Below, piece after piece: positions 18,633 through 31,968 of a DNA stretch of 36,084 bases. The notes below the pieces were generated by a model, which saw nothing but the letters and a program-made list of their open reading frames with translations, was not told the origin of the DNA and made no database searches. The stretch is from Conidiobolus incongruus B7586 (lineage: Eukaryota > Entomophthoromycota > Entomophthoromycetes > Entomophthorales > Conidiobolaceae), in the NCBI GenBank assembly GCA_000697335.1, contig JNEM01016058.1, positions 1 to 36,084 of the forward strand, written 5' to 3'. Position numbers and translations under genes: made by a program. Numbering within the stretch: the first letter of the stretch is position 1; each line of letters begins with the position of its first letter.

Positions 18633-21059
18633 ATGACACAACCCAATGGTCGCCAACGTTTTATACCCCACATTGAGGGCACTACACTACTAGCCTACCA
18701 CCCCAATGGCAACACGCTAGTCACAGGTGGTGGTGAAGGACTGATCAAACTTCACTCTAGCAACGTGGAGAACATGGAAGAGCCAAAATTTCTAGACCAC
18801 GATTTTTCACCTGTTACGGGATTACAATTCACTGTAAATTTATCAAAGTATTTGGATGTTTAAATATTAATGAATTTTTAGGAACGATACATTTACATCG
18901 GTGGTGAGGATGGTACCGTGAGTTTGATAAATACGGCAACTCTGGAGTTTGAGAAGTTTTTGTTTAGGTCTAGTTTGCCAATTCGTCAATTGTCTTTGAA
19001 TTGGGATCAGAGTCTTATTATTGTATTATCTGATGATCTCACAGTCAAGGCCATATCTACATCAGATTCTAACCAAATTCAAAGTTTGGAAGTTGGTAAG
19101 AAAAGTATTGTATCAGTCACCGCAAATTCCAAGACTTCAAAGCTTTTTGGGTTGGATACAGACGGTAACGTCTTGGTATGGCAATTGGATAAACAAATCA
19201 CTGAAACTATTCCAATGAAACAATATTCAAAGTTGGGACGCTCTGGAATCAAATTAGATTCTGGCGAAATTTGCCACATTGATTGCAACCATCAAGGTAG
19301 TTTGGTAGCTGTGCCCACAGACAGTAATGAAGTGCAGATCTTCGATGCTAACAGTTTCCAGCCTTTGGCAACACTTGCGAAAGAGCCAAGGCCCTACTCA
19401 ATTGTTAAATTCTCTCCAAATGGGAAATATTTGGCAGCTGTAACCAAAACCCCAGATCTAAAAATTTATAATTGTGATACTTGGCAACTTGTGAAAGAAA
19501 TTCAGTTGGAGTATGAAGTTATTGATTTAAGTTGGAATCCCAAGAACAATCAGTTAAGTTTTACAGATTGGGAAGGTGGGTTGAGTGTAGTAGATGAAAT
19601 TATCGATATCTCCGAAGATCTTATAAGTCCTGTTGCTAACATTTCACTCTACGCTATCAGTCCCAAAGAGGTTGATGAAGAACTAATGGAAATTGACAAT
19701 GACAGCATCATTGATCCCGATCTAGACAATATTAGTATTAATGACGATGGTATATCACTCAATTCCGAGATGGAGAGATCGCCATCGCCACAACTTCAAG
19801 ATACTCCATACCAGGTGAAGCCTAGTTTCATTCCAGGCTCTTTCGTAAGTACTCCAACAAATCAAACAATATTACATTTCACTACCTCAGGTTATATAAG
19901 ACTGTCCAATGTCGAACCATCAGCTATCAGTGTAACTTATTTCAATCAACAATTCAACCAAAATATCAATATTGTCAACAGATACAATTACGATATGGGT
20001 TACATTTCCAACTACGGTGTCTTATTAGCACGCAATAGTATTAATGAAGATCCCGCAGCAATCTATTTCCAAACTACAGCTTTAGTTGGCGACCAAATGA
20101 AATGGAGTTTACAATTGGAAACTGGAATCAATATTGTTGGATTGTGCTTAACCAACTTAGGTCCCCTCATTGTCACTGACAATTGTCGCCTCCACTGGTT
20201 CAGCAAGAGTGGCGTCGAGCTTCTAGTACAAGCGTCGCACCACCAAAACTTTGTAAGCTGCAGTACCCACATCGATGGACGTATCTTCTTACTTTACGCA
20301 GACGGCTACCAATACAAATTCGTGATGTTGGAAGCTCTATCTCACGATGATATTCGAACCCTAGTACCTTTGACGGATGTGGCAATTCCCACTACGGACA
20401 ATATCGAATGGATCGGATTTACAGACGAAGGCATTCCAATGATTTATACGTCGGACGGAACCTTCATGGTGTACCATATGGATACTTCATCAACTTCGGG
20501 ACTCTGGTACCCCATTCTCGATATTCCGTACAACAAGAAGACACCATTCCATTACCCTATTGGAGGCAACATCGGCCAAATCTATCTCGTTTCCATAGAT
20601 CGTCAAGACCGTTGGCTATCATCGCCCAACGTGATAAACGAACTCTGGAGCCTGCCACTGGTCATCACCACGAAGGACAAAGAGTGCAAAACATTTGAAA
20701 CTGAACTCACTGAAAAGCGAACAATTATTCAACTTTTAGAAAATTTGCCAAGTTTGACACCCGATCAAGATACTTTGTTGCAGGAGACTTTGCTCGATAG
20801 GGATAAGACTATTATCAAGTATATTTACCATTGCGCTAAGCATCATATGGAGGCCCGAGCACTAGAACTCTGCCAGCAACTCACTAAAGTTGAAGATATT
20901 CAAAATGTTATAAGACTTGTTAGGGCTTTGCAAAATGTGAATTTGGTTCAAAAATTGGAAGATTATCTGGATCGTTTTACGGAAGATAGCATTAATATGA
21001 ATGGTAAAAGAGTTGGAGATTTTCGTAACTATGGTGGTATAACGAAATATTCGAGATAA
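18633..21059 (+). CDS. CTF4: Ctf4/Mcl1/WDHD1 replisome adaptor (792 aa)
   Basis: Two exons, 18633-18833 and 18882-21059, with a 48-nt phase-0 intron. Ctf4 is a trimeric hub that links the CMG helicase to DNA polymerase alpha-primase and other client proteins at the fork. An N-terminal WD40 propeller (about 1-325) shows NGNTLVTGGGEGLIKL, YIGGEDGTVSL, SGEICHIDCNHQGSLVAVP, FSPNGKYLAAVTKTPDLKI and NPKNNQLSFTDWEGGLSVVD. The last two are close to WDHD1. An acidic linker (about 330-365) precedes the SepB propeller (about 375-665), which starts PSFIPGSF. The C-terminal helical bundle (about 670-775) contains TEKRTIIQLLENL and ARALELCQQL and would carry the client-binding surface. No HMG box follows, as in fungal and unlike animal members. 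At 792 aa it is somewhat shorter than yeast Ctf4 (927 aa). The start, at an ATG in AAAATATGACA, fits the propeller's first strand. Confidence 0.93.
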
Positions 21060-21211
21060 TTTGAAATTTAATGGGTTAATTATCAATTTATACATTTCAA
21101 TAAATTTTTTATATTTTAAAACTATAATTATTATTTAATATAATAACTTTTAATAATATATTTATTAAATTTAAATTAGAATTTATTCGTGAAATACTAA
21201 ATTGAAAAAAA

Positions 21212-21890
21212 TTAAAATCTCATAAATCTATTATTGACCTGATATGGTGTTTGAGGAGTGGAGTAGCGAACATAAAAACACTCGTCAAGATCTCCAATAC
21301 ATTGGGTGCCTGGGGGACATTGATTATCAGGATCTTTGAGGACGTAGGGATAGCACTGTGGGCCGTATACCGGTATGGTGAAATATCCCGAGAAATATTG
21401 GGGGTTGTAGATGGGTTTACGCTGTTTCAGCGCTTCGTCCCACTTGTAGCCAGGGGGACAATATTTGCTAAGCAAGTCCACTTGGTATGCATAGGGCTTT
21501 ATCTTGATTTAAAGCAGTTCCAGGAGGAGATTAGCCATTGATGGGCTGAAATCCTGTGGTTGGAACACACATATTTAACTCCTTAACTAAATCATAGTTG
21601 AGTTTGAAATTTCCATTCTCTGGCAGGATTGGGGTTAAAGGAACACATTATTTAGTATTCTGATCATAAAAGTACCCTAGGCGACATTGATAAACTGGTA
21701 GCTGACCGTTTGAACAGCATTTAAACTTTATAGGATCTCAATAATAACCAGGTGGACATTTTCCAAGCCCTTGATTGGGGGGATACCAGTTCTAATAAGG
21801 ACTAGGGTGTCCGTAGTAATTTGAATTTTGAATAATTTGAACACTAGCTTCTGCGGAATTTAATCCACCAACAAACAAGTGACGGTATGT
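21212..21890 (-). pseudogene. Decayed Cys-rich secreted-protein gene
   Basis: On the minus strand a Cys-rich reading runs from about 21890 down to the stop at 21212, with about four in-frame stops and at least one change of frame. The tail is still open for 80-90 codons (21212-21481). Recognisable pieces are a signal-peptide-like end (LFVGGLNSAEA), CPPGYY, CCSNGQLPVYQC, CPPGYKWDEALKQ and QCPPGTQCIGDLDECFYV. The repeated CPPG motif suggests a small-disulfide or wall-associated secreted protein with tandem units. I cannot name the family. Several of the stops could have arisen by C-to-T change. GC content is well above the flanks, so decay seems recent. Confidence 0.6.
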
Positions 21891-24800
21891 GAAGTGGCGA
21901 TGCTATGGTTTGTTGATTCATATCTAATTCATTTATATCACAAAACAAAATTTTCGTCATTATAATTAACTCTGTCCTTTTCAATCAAAGCATCAAACTC
22001 TGATGACCGAACACCATATATAATGGCAATAATTGCTTAAGAGAAAATATGATGAATCATTGTCATAAATTTTCTGAATAAATATCAAGTATAATAGAGT
22101 TACTAGAAGGTAGGGAAATAATAGAGAAGAGGAATTCTATGAGATACACGATATCATTGATAAAAATATTTCAAAAATTGCCAATTTTCTGTTATTTATA
22201 TATAATATAATGATGATAAAATGTACTAATCTTCAATTTTAACTTATTATCTAACTTGTCAATTTCAATTTCTTTGTTCAAAATTTAATTGGAGAAATTA
22301 ATGTACAGAATTTTCATGACAAAATATAAAAAATTAACAATATAATTCGAATATAAGAGTGTTGAGGTAATTACATACAAAATTTACTAAATATACTGAT
22401 GACAGAAAATGACAGCATCCACTTTTGTATTACAAATATTTGGATAATATATGAAGTAATCTCAAGTGGTATATATTAAAATTGACAATAATTAAATATT
22501 TACATACAGTTTTTATAATCCATAGTATGATTTTCTAAAACTTAAGTATGTAGAATATATTTTATTCATATTATAATATATTATTAAATTATAAATTTGA
22601 ACATTGTACCTTTCCAAAATTAAATGATTATCTGGTGCATTTTCAGCATCATTAATCTTATAATTTTGCTGTTAATCATTGATAATTGACTCTAAAAAAA
22701 TGGATAAATAATAACTGTCAAATAAATAATCAAGAATTAAAATATATGCATTATGACAAATTTTGTAGGTACTTCTCAAAATAGACAATACTTGAAGCTC
22801 TTATAATATTTGTTAGCATCTATCATATTCCATTCCTGGATATTTCAATAATATCAAAGTGACACTTTAAATCGATTTAATAACATATTATAAAATGAAA
22901 CCCAAATCATTTATAATCTCAAACCAAAATTAATTTCCAACGGTTAATTTTAGATTAATATCAGATTATTAAGTGATTCTATAGTTGTTAATAATATGTC
23001 AATTGTTATTATTCTTTTTGTTTGTAATAGTATTAATTGAAATATTGAATAAAGCTATTGTTTAATATATATTATTTATGATTGATTGGCATTATGAGCA
23101 TTCAAAATAAACTCACATATATGGACTCTCGTTATTAGAGTTAATTTACAAATCTCAAAACCGTTGAAATAATCGCATTATAAATCATTTCAATGCACTC
23201 TAATCCATATACAAAGTTAGAATAATCATCGTTAAATACGCAAGCTTGATCAAACAAAATTTATATTAATTAATGTTTATCTTTTAATAAAACACTGATA
23301 GACATACTCAAATCAAAAACTTTAAACGCTGCAATTGTTATGTGATATATCATAAGCACATAGTAATTTCTGATATTCTAGAAACAGTTGTAATACTATT
23401 AGAACTCCAATCTCAGAATATCTTGTTAGTATAATATGCAAAGAATTAATATTTTATCATAACTCTGTAACTTCGGTCTCAGTGAATAAGTAACCTGGTT
23501 TTTCAAATTTCAGAAATAATATACTAAATTGCATGAATTCGATTTAAATATGGAATAAATCGAATTTTAAATAAAAATACCTGATATTTGAAAACACATA
23601 GTAAATTTATTAAATGAAAATAATTTAATTAATTCTAATTATTTATTACTACATAGTTGCTAAGTAATGATTCATTGTTAGAAAAACTGTGAATTTTAAT
23701 AAATATATGCTAAACAATTATAATCAATAGATTTATGCAATTTGAAGATATATCCCTGATTAAGCTGAATGAATTAATGACACATAACAGATTTTAATAT
23801 AAAAAATAAGATTCAAATTATTCCAAGTTACTTAATTGTATTAAATTGCTTTTGAATTTATTAATAATCTTAAATTTCATTAGCTGATATTTTCATTGCT
23901 TTTTTAAAATCATATATAAAATTGATTATATTAGATTAACTATACATGCTTAATCAAACAATTTATATATTATTTTCAGAATCAAAAATAATATTATTTG
24001 TGTGGTAATACTTAAAATATATAAAGATTAATATAAAAATTACATCAATAATCATGGCTTTAAATTTTTATCATTTGAAAAACAAATTTAATTGAAATCA
24101 ATGAATAAAACCAAATTCATTGGCATTATATATCAATGTTTATATGTAATATCAAAATTTTTGTATATAATAAAACAATATTATAAATTTATTTTAATAT
24201 ATGTATATTTTTAAAATCGCATTAAACATATATTAATATTAATTTTCCCAAGTTCTTGAGTCCTTTTAAAATATCTTTCAACTACAATGAATTTATCCAT
24301 TTGTTGAAATAGAATTTAATAAAGCGTCATACTTTTATTTGAACGATGTATATTTAAATTTGCTCAGAATTATGATGGATGAAAACCAATTGCTATGATC
24401 ATTGATAGAAACATCTTCCAACCACCTGAAACCATGATATAAAACTACTTATATATTGATGTTACCTTTGATTATATTTATTTTGTTTAAAGATACTTTC
24501 AAACAAAAAAATTCATAATTTAATTATAAAATAATAGATATTAATTTTAGTTATATATCAATCAAGAGTTTGAATATTTTTGTTAAAGTACCAAAAAGTA
24601 TTTAAATTATATAACTATAATAATTAATTTCAAGATAAATAAATGGTATTAATTCTAATGAAATTATAATTATATATTGAATCGATATAAAACTGAAAAT
24701 AGAAAAGAAAATTGGTATTACTAAACTATATTATCAACATATTCATCATTATTTTAATAAGATCATATCAAATAAATTTTTTAAATCAATTTAAAAATAT

Positions 24801-25300
24801 TCTAGATTATATAATAATTTGAAATTTTTATAACAGATTATCTAAAACACAAATAGTTACACTAATTTCATCAGCAATTTTCAAATTATAATATATTGAA
24901 TTAATTTTTTCAATTATATTCATGATTAAGTTATAGAATTGATATAACTCTAATTGTTTATTAATTTAATGACTTTTTATTTGAAATTACAAAATTGAAT
25001 ATATGAGCATCAATTTAATGATTGATTAATCGTAATTAGTATTTGAAGAACTAAAAATAAACTAAATAGTAAAATTTATATCACTGAAAATAATCTATAA
25101 AAATTAGTTTATAAAAACATTATTGTGATATGATTTCGAACCAAAATTTATTGAAAAAATAATTCCATGCAATGATGAATTAAATATTATCAAAATTGTT
25201 AATTTAAAAAACAAACTAAATTATTAAAATATTCAAATGAAAACGATGTATATAAAAATGATTAAAATATTCGAGGTTGATGCTGAATTAGCATTAGGAA
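21891..25300. other. Large AT-rich gene desert
   Basis: About 3.4 kb. The first ~250 bases include the upstream region of the Cys-rich pseudogene. Beyond that I see only short ORFs, scattered less AT-rich patches (around 22385-22440, 23460-23510 and 24360-24440) and no motif, repeat or RNA gene I can name. It ends in the 3' region of the BEM3-like gene. Confidence 0.65.
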
Positions 25301-28300
25301 TTATTTGGCCTTATTTGAAGCTTTAGCATCGATTGATATGCGAATGTTATCTAATAGCTTTTCTGTTGGAACACCAGATAGCTCCCCAGATTCTTGTTTG
25401 GTAGTGATATCAAACTCAGCTTCAACTGGAACATTGGTTGAGAATTGGTTTATATAGTTTGGATCAAATTCATGCAAATTCCCCAATTGCTCTGCAGGTA
25501 TATCTTCATATTGGTATTCGCCATTTTCTTCATAGTATTCCTCTTCACTTAATTCACCAGGAGTATGGACTTCTCCTTCTTCGTGGAGGGGTGGAGGGGG
25601 AGGAATATACGAAAGACTAAGCATATCTAGCTCGTCTTCCTCGCTCATTTTAAATGAATTTTCGTTACTCAGTTGAAGACCACGTTCTGCGTTGACAAGA
25701 CTTTCAGGTACCGAACTCTTATATACCAAACTATTACAATTGGATCTACGATCTTCTAAACCTTGCTGGAGTTTAGTTATGGATTTAGAACGGGGAATAG
25801 GAATTGAGTGGATATTAGGAGCTAACGAAGTTTCTGAGGGTTCGGCAGTAGGTTGCATAAGTCGTGGAGAGGCATTTCCAGCATCATTGACGCAGAATAC
25901 ATATTCGAACTCTGCCATCATCAGACTAAAAATTCCTGCGGGAACTGCTAAAGTAGGTGCGAATACAATACCTATATTCCTCAGCGTCATCTTATTCAAC
26001 TCATGTTTCTCAATGATTCGGATTAAGTGAGCAATAAGTGTTCTAAGAAGGGTATAGTTGCATAATGGAAGTATACAAACTAAGCGGCCAAGTTCATTGA
26101 CCTTATCAGCATAATTGACAATGTCAGTTATAGCGAGGAAATCCGGTTGCAATTTAGGTGTTAAGACACTATTAGGAAGTTCTCTCAGATACAACTTAAG
26201 TAAACCAGCAATAGTGTGAACATCATATTTAGTGTTGGATTTTAAGAGGTTGTAATCAGATCCGGAATCAAATTTTTCTTTAAGCTGTATGATGACGGAT
26301 TGGCTTCCTGATAATCTATAAATACCCTCTTCCATTCTGGCCTCTTTAGCTTCCATATATTCAATACAGCGATGCACAACCGCTGGGAGCTCATAACCTA
26401 TCTTGACTCGGCTATTATCAACTGCTACTTCTAATGGGACGCCGAATACTTTACCACTCGAGCCTGATCTCTTGAAAAAGTTTTTCTTGGTCCAATTGAA
26501 ATGCTTTTTAGATTTTTCTGGCTCCTTATCTTTTCGTAGAACATCACCAAAACCAATTTTAACCTTACTCTTCGAGTTCAACATTTTTAAAGCTGTCGAA
26601 GACTCTGTAGGAGTAGTAGCTTGTGGACTCGAGGGGCTGGGTTCAGATTGTGTCGCTGGAATAACCGGATTTGTATCAAGCTTTGGAAGCGGTTTGTTAT
26701 AATATTGTTGATCCTCAACTGAAGGCAATGTGTCCTGGGTATTGAAATTTGACTCCGGAGGAGCTGGTAATTCTTCGCCATCTTCAGATGGAATGGGTGG
26801 TAAAGCAGTATTATAATTGTTTTCCACCGGTCTTGGAGGTGGTAACATTGATGGTCTCTTTAGAATAACATTATCATTTACTGTAGGAATCGTTGTTGCA
26901 TGATTTGCATCATCCTGCACAAGACCACCAGAAGAGAAATAGTTCAAAGCGACAGACCAGCTATCCCACTCAGTGGGATTGTCAATGAAGAAAATATGTT
27001 TTACAGAACCTGCCTTCTTTGCTTCCAAAATAGTAATTGAATAAGTGAAATTTTCGTAGATATCAGAATGAATAGAATTCACAATCGTTTTCATGATCTT
27101 GGATCCAGTTAACTTGATAGAACCAAGATAGAAACCATCCTTTGCTTCAAAATAGTCCATTACAGGTCCATTGAGAACAAAATAGCGTTGTTTGAGGCGT
27201 CCAAACTTTTTCCCACGTTTGAGAAGATATCCTGCTTTGAAATAAGTCTTGAGAGGACGAGTAGTGAGAGCATCTTTAGGCTCAGGACCTAATAGATTTG
27301 TCGATAAAAAGCTACAGTATTCTCGGGTCAAGCCCAATCCTGCATCTTTCAAATCATTAAGGTATTTCTTGAGTGCGAGCATTCTGGCTTTGGTTAGATG
27401 TGGTTGGTTTGAGGTAAACATGCTCTGATCTGGTAATTGGACATGGTGTGATTGTTGATACATCTTCATTTTACCATCCAGGTTCATAAAATCAGAATAT
27501 TTCTTCTCCAATATCCAAAGATCAAATGGTTTACCAGGCTTTTCTGGGTCATTGCTAGGTAAGATAATGTAAAGGCCCATTACGAGTACTAGAACATTAA
27601 TATTTTGATCATTAATTTTTGCTTTAAAAGTGATGGGTCTAATTTTTATATAATCAATATAGCCTCTCAATATTGAAATTCTTGAATCTATGGATAATAG
27701 AGTAGGATCACTAGGAAGGACAGGAATAGAAACAAGTGATTCAGAAACAGTTGAGCTAGACTCAGCGTTCGAAGCGGCAATCGAATTTGCACATGTATCA
27801 GGTTCATCATTGGTTTGAGTATCAGGAACATCTGAATTCGAGATAGATGGAATCGTTGATACAGACTGATTTGGATCAACACTTGGATCGCGATTATGTT
27901 GTTCCCGTTGTGATGAAGAGAGGGGTGATGTGTCAGGCGAAGTGGAATATAATTTTTCCATGCTGGATTTAAATAAAGAGGGATCACTGGTGTGTATTTT
28001 GTTTAGTGTGCGATGTCCATTGGTATTGGCCACAGCGGCATCTCCTTTCGCGAAATTGCTGGCAGGCATATCTGCCTCTCCGTGAGTTGGTTTTCTGACT
28101 CTACGAGATGATCTTCTAGGAGGAACTAGCTTTTTTTGCAACCTTGCAGAATTTGATGGGGGATCAACCAAGGGTGGCTGAGAAGGGTTGAAAAATGTAT
28201 TGTTATGCATATTTTCAATTGAAGGAGCTGATCTAACAGAAGAAGGATGTTTTGATTGAAACATTGATTGATGCTCATAAGAACCAGGTTCAAATGAAGA

Positions 28301-29382
28301 TATTGATTCTCTGTCAGATAAATCTTGAATGGAGCCAAGATTGGAAAATGATGTTGTTGAAGGTGGTACAACAGTTTGAGGATGATCAAGTGTTAATCTA
28401 AATGGATTTTTCTTACTAGGGCTGCTTTCTAGTGGAGGGGAAGGTGGTGAATTTAGATTATCAGGGTCTCCGATAGAGTGCATCGAAATATCTTGAACGT
28501 TGCCCATACTAATTTTTGATTCACGATCAGAATCTTCTAAATGAGATGGTTTATCATTGGATTGATGAGAATTTGTGGTTTCAACAGATAATAGACTGGC
28601 GGTGGAAGGGAACATAAGTGAGGTAGGAGATCCTAAACGGTCTTCTTCTTCTGAATGTTTGTGGTTGCTCAACCAATTGGTATCCTTTGATTCTTCATTT
28701 ATGTTTTGAGTGTTATCTTGACCTTTCTCCTCATTTTCGGTTACTTCATCCTAAAATATTCAAATTATAATGTTAATTATATTTGAATAAAAATAATTTA
28801 TGAATAAATTACAACAGGAGTTAAACTTGAAGATTTCGTCAAATCATTAGTAGGTGAAATAGGTTGAATTGACTTTTCTTTAATTGAAGAATCTACAGTT
28901 TTTTCGCTAAGTGATACTTTATCGGCTAGACTAGGAGAATGAGGTGTTAAACCTTCTGGAATAGAAAACTCGTTGAGTGAGGGACTTTGACTTTCTAAAT
29001 TTGATGTTTTAACATTCACAGCACTTTCAGACTGAGATTTGAGTAGATTAAGACTTGGTTTAACTTCTTTGAAAGAATTCTCCCGTTGAATTTTAGGTTG
29101 TTCTTCACCGTTATTAACGTAATTAGGCATATCTTCTAGTGATTTATTTTTCAAAGAGTTATTAGATTTAGTAGAGTTTAACTTCTGCAACTGTTGAATA
29201 ATAACTCTCTGCTTCTCTATAACTTTCCAAAGTGATTTATTCTGGTTAATAAGAGTTAATTTTTCCTCTTGACATTGCTCAAATTCGAAAAATGGCACCC
29301 AACGTTCGCCCTGATAAGTGATAATTTGAACATTACCAGATAAATGAGCTTCACTACTTATTAAATCTAGTTCGTTATTCAT
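25301..29382 (-). CDS. BEM3: Bem3-type PX-PH-RhoGAP, Cdc42 GTPase activator (1339 aa)
   Basis: Two exons, 28813-29382 and 25301-28750; the 62-nt intron joins TPV|DEV in phase. Bem3 proteins stimulate GTP hydrolysis by Cdc42 at sites of polar growth. Residues 20-65 form a likely coiled coil (QCQEEKLTLINQNKSLWKV, then IEKQRVIIQQLQKL). A long Ser/Pro-rich region (70-540) follows. The PX domain (about 555-675) has LWILEKKYSDF, and the PH domain (about 688-793) has GYLLKRGKKFGRLKQRYFVL and ends WDSWSVALNYF. The RhoGAP domain (about 957-1135) has FGVPLEVAV, the catalytic arginine in EEGIYRLSGS (about R1002), HTIAGLLKLYLRELP, and NIGIVFAPTL. The tail (about 1150-1339) has a PPPPP run inside an acidic stretch. 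The domain order is exactly that of yeast Bem3 (1128 aa). PX and PH should bind phosphoinositides at the membrane. Many S/T-P sites suggest CDK control, as in yeast. Confidence 0.94.
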
Positions 29383-29956
29383 ATTTAAATAAGATGAATA
29401 AAATTAAAAAGACCAGCTTAATTAGCTCTAAAATATTGAATAAACTTTATAATTAAAATGAATTAAATATAAATTAATGATAATTTAACATATAATATTG
29501 ATATTTTGTGATATTATAGCAGATGATTAAAAAAATTCTTTCAAGGAGTAAGATAGTTAAATTATAAAAAATTTGTTTTAAATGCTAAATAGTATGAATT
29601 TAAATTAATTTTACATCCATTAAATGTGACAATTTTTAATTCTAATTCAGTGAATTAACGGATCAATTCAATTATATTATGTACGTTAAACCTTTGGTAT
29701 TTTCTCATATTACATTAGTTAATTATTACTAGGTATAACTGAATATGTATTTAGTCCTTTTTATTCGCATAACTTTTAACTATTTCGATTTTAAAGTAAT
29801 ATTTAATTCAAAATCAAGGGATAAATCCCTCAAATTCTCATATTATTTGATTATTATAAAACATTATTATTGTTAAATCATAATAAAAACGTTATAGTGT
29901 TCTAATTGTTAAACTCATTTTATTATGATGTTGATAATAATAGATAATAAAATTCA

Positions 29957-29974
29957 TATATATATATATATATA
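29957..29974. repeat. (TA)n tract
   Basis: Simple alternating TA run in a spacer. Confidence 0.8.
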
Positions 29975-30940
29975 CATAAACATTGATATTGGATACTCTT
30001 TACTTCATTTTCAAACTACTACAATTTTGATATTACTATTTAGTTTAAATTTGATTAATTCATAATTACACCGATTTTCTAAATCAAAAAATTCAACTCT
30101 AGATAGTATAATAATAAAGTATGTAAAGAATTCTAAAATATAAAATAAATAACATATCTCACCAATATTATAGTTCCTAAAATAAATTTAAATATATATT
30201 ATTAATACTGATTAGAAAAGTAATATTTATATAATTTTGTTATTATTTACTATTGAATTTAATACGGAAAATTTTAAAACCTCTAAATTTCAAACTTTGT
30301 ACTGATGGATTGGTAAGTGTGGCTAAAATTGCAACCTCAAATCCATTAATCACTAATGCCTTCTGTATTCATTATCGGTTTATTTATATGTATTATTACA
30401 AAAGTGTATTATAACAATATTTTTTATGTTTTGATTTTTCTAGATATATCATCTTATCAAAATTATATTAATATTATTCTCATATATATTAAAATATCCA
30501 AATATATTTTTGAGTTAGATAATCAAAATAATTCCATATATTTTAATATTTTGTTTCATCCAAGCTGCTAAATTTATCTCTCGAAGATTATGATTGGCGA
30601 CAATTGTGATATTACATATTTTGAATCAAAGCGATATATCATAACATCAGTAAATTTATTCCAATAATTATGAATTTAATATAATGAAAAAAGATATTCA
30701 ATGGTATATTTCTAATATGTCAAACTCAATATTCTAACAAATATTTGGCCAAAATGGTAAAATTTAGCTTATTTTAATTAATATCTAAAACAATTATGAT
30801 TTCACAACTCTTAAATGATTCTCAAATATTATCCCATAAGGTAATGTGTTGAATTTGATTATATTAAATTTGGTTGATTAGTGACTAACCTTAATTAAAA
30901 ATTACTTCATTTTCTATAAATTATTGCTGAATTTTTTATT

Positions 30941-30968
30941 GTATATATGTATATGTATATGTATATAT
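30941..30968. repeat. TATATG-type simple repeat
   Basis: Imperfect GTATAT units, about 28 bases. No function seen. Confidence 0.75.
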
Positions 30969-31127
30969 CCACTTTAAATCATTGTATATAAGTTTAATCG
31001 GGCTCTTTTTTTCGTTAATTTTATTTTAATACACTTTATAATCTATTTTTTAAAATATATTAAATAAAACTAGTAAAATGATTTTTCATAATAAAATTAA
31101 TGGCATCGATAATGTATTACAATTGAG

Positions 31128-31135
31128 TATAAATA
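31128..31135 (+). promoter_or_regulatory. TATA box of the relic locus
   Basis: TATAAATA, the same word used by intact genes here. It stands upstream of coding-like but broken sequence and probably served the relic gene that follows. The nearest ATG (31151) is only 15 bases downstream, unlike the 55-80 seen elsewhere. Confidence 0.4.
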
Positions 31136-31150
31136 CATCAATTAACCCTC

Positions 31151-31282
31151 ATGATTATATATGTTGTAGTTTCTAAATCAACACCTGTAAATATTACCAA
31201 TCGACGCTATTCTACGCGAACTTTACTTTCTAACCCTTCGATTTCATGTTGTCAGATGCATTTTTTCAGCAAAAAAACTTAG
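31151..31282 (+). other. Doubtful 43-codon ORF / first part of relic locus
   Basis: An ATG frame of 43 codons in less AT-rich sequence, including NRRYSTRTLLSNPSISCCQM. Inside it is an intron-like word set (GTAAAT at about 31187, TTCTAAC, GTTGTCAG). It may therefore be partly an old intron of the relic gene downstream and not a protein. I cannot decide between these. Confidence 0.25.
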
Positions 31283-31299
31283 ATTTTAAAGAATATTAT

Positions 31300-31968
31300 T
31301 CATTTAGAATTCAATGATCACCAAACTTTATGTAATATTTTTATTCTAGTGCGAGGTATGTATGCTAGCCAAATTGACTCCAATTTAAGTATATTCATTA
31401 ATATTGGTTTTTATAATTTTATGGGGATGACCAATTCTATCAAAAGTTCATTTTAAAGGATTTTGAATCAATTTTTAATTCAAAATCTCATTATTTAAAT
31501 TGAATAGGGTTTAATTTACCTAATATTTATATTAAAATATTTTTGCGGTTTTGGTGAGTTATCAAAGTATAGAATTAATTTATTAAACTTAATCTAGGAT
31601 TGATTATAGTCAATTATATTTATTTGATACTTCTTATTCATAATCCTAATATTAGTTATACTTTGAAACATGAATTATGTCATGCTCTCTACTATTTAGA
31701 TCATGAATTGAAATCAGAAGTGAATCATCTACTCGCTACGATTCCTTTTGACGAAATGAACCGATTGTACCAGTTGATGAAAGCTCTTCACTAACATGAA
31801 AGTGTTAGGTTGGTCGAAATTCAAGCTTATTTGGCATCCGAATCTTTTCAATCTCCCTTCCTACTGTCCAAAGGTATTCGTATATTTAATTCCTTCTAGT
31901 CCAAATTAGTGAAAGATTCAAATCAATCTTATCTTGACGAAAACAAAAAGAATCAAATTAAAAAATAA
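31300..31968 (+). pseudogene. Relic of an HEXXH metallopeptidase-like protein gene
   Basis: The best piece (about 31639-31794) encodes ISYTLKHELCHALYYLDHEL. It contains an H-E-L-C-H zinc-binding motif in the setting of a small family whose members read 'KHE-AH-LYY-NPEYK', and is followed by ATIPFDEMNRLY. Past a break, the same frame continues with HESVRLVEIQAYLASES, the other conserved block, and a Lys/Asn-rich end. Upstream fragments such as GFNLPN also fit the family as I remember it. The locus carries roughly four or five breaks. The surviving motifs and raised GC suggest it died recently. I cannot name the family's function; the family recollection is from memory and unverified. Confidence 0.5.

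Larger units (their letters stand above)
29383..31127. other. AT-rich spacer
   Basis: This starts with the BEM3-like upstream region. A 71-codon ATG frame at 30356-30571 begins with a signal-like MPSVFIIGLFICIITK but is almost entirely A/T-coded. I do not call it a gene. Simple repeats lie at 29957 and 30941. Nothing else is supported. Confidence 0.6.

Noticed and set aside
21212-21541. 96-codon plus-strand ORF opposite the Cys-rich pseudogene
   Set aside because: The minus-strand reading has the cysteine spacing and CPPG repeats; the plus frame has no domain and is the reverse shadow.
22000-25300. Centromere or replication origin in the large desert
   Set aside because: High AT alone is not evidence; no satellite repeats or conserved elements were seen.
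30356-30571. 71-codon ORF with a hydrophobic start
   Set aside because: Composition is that of AT-rich spacer (Ile/Asn/Tyr/Lys only). The hydrophobic start is expected by chance from T-rich codons.
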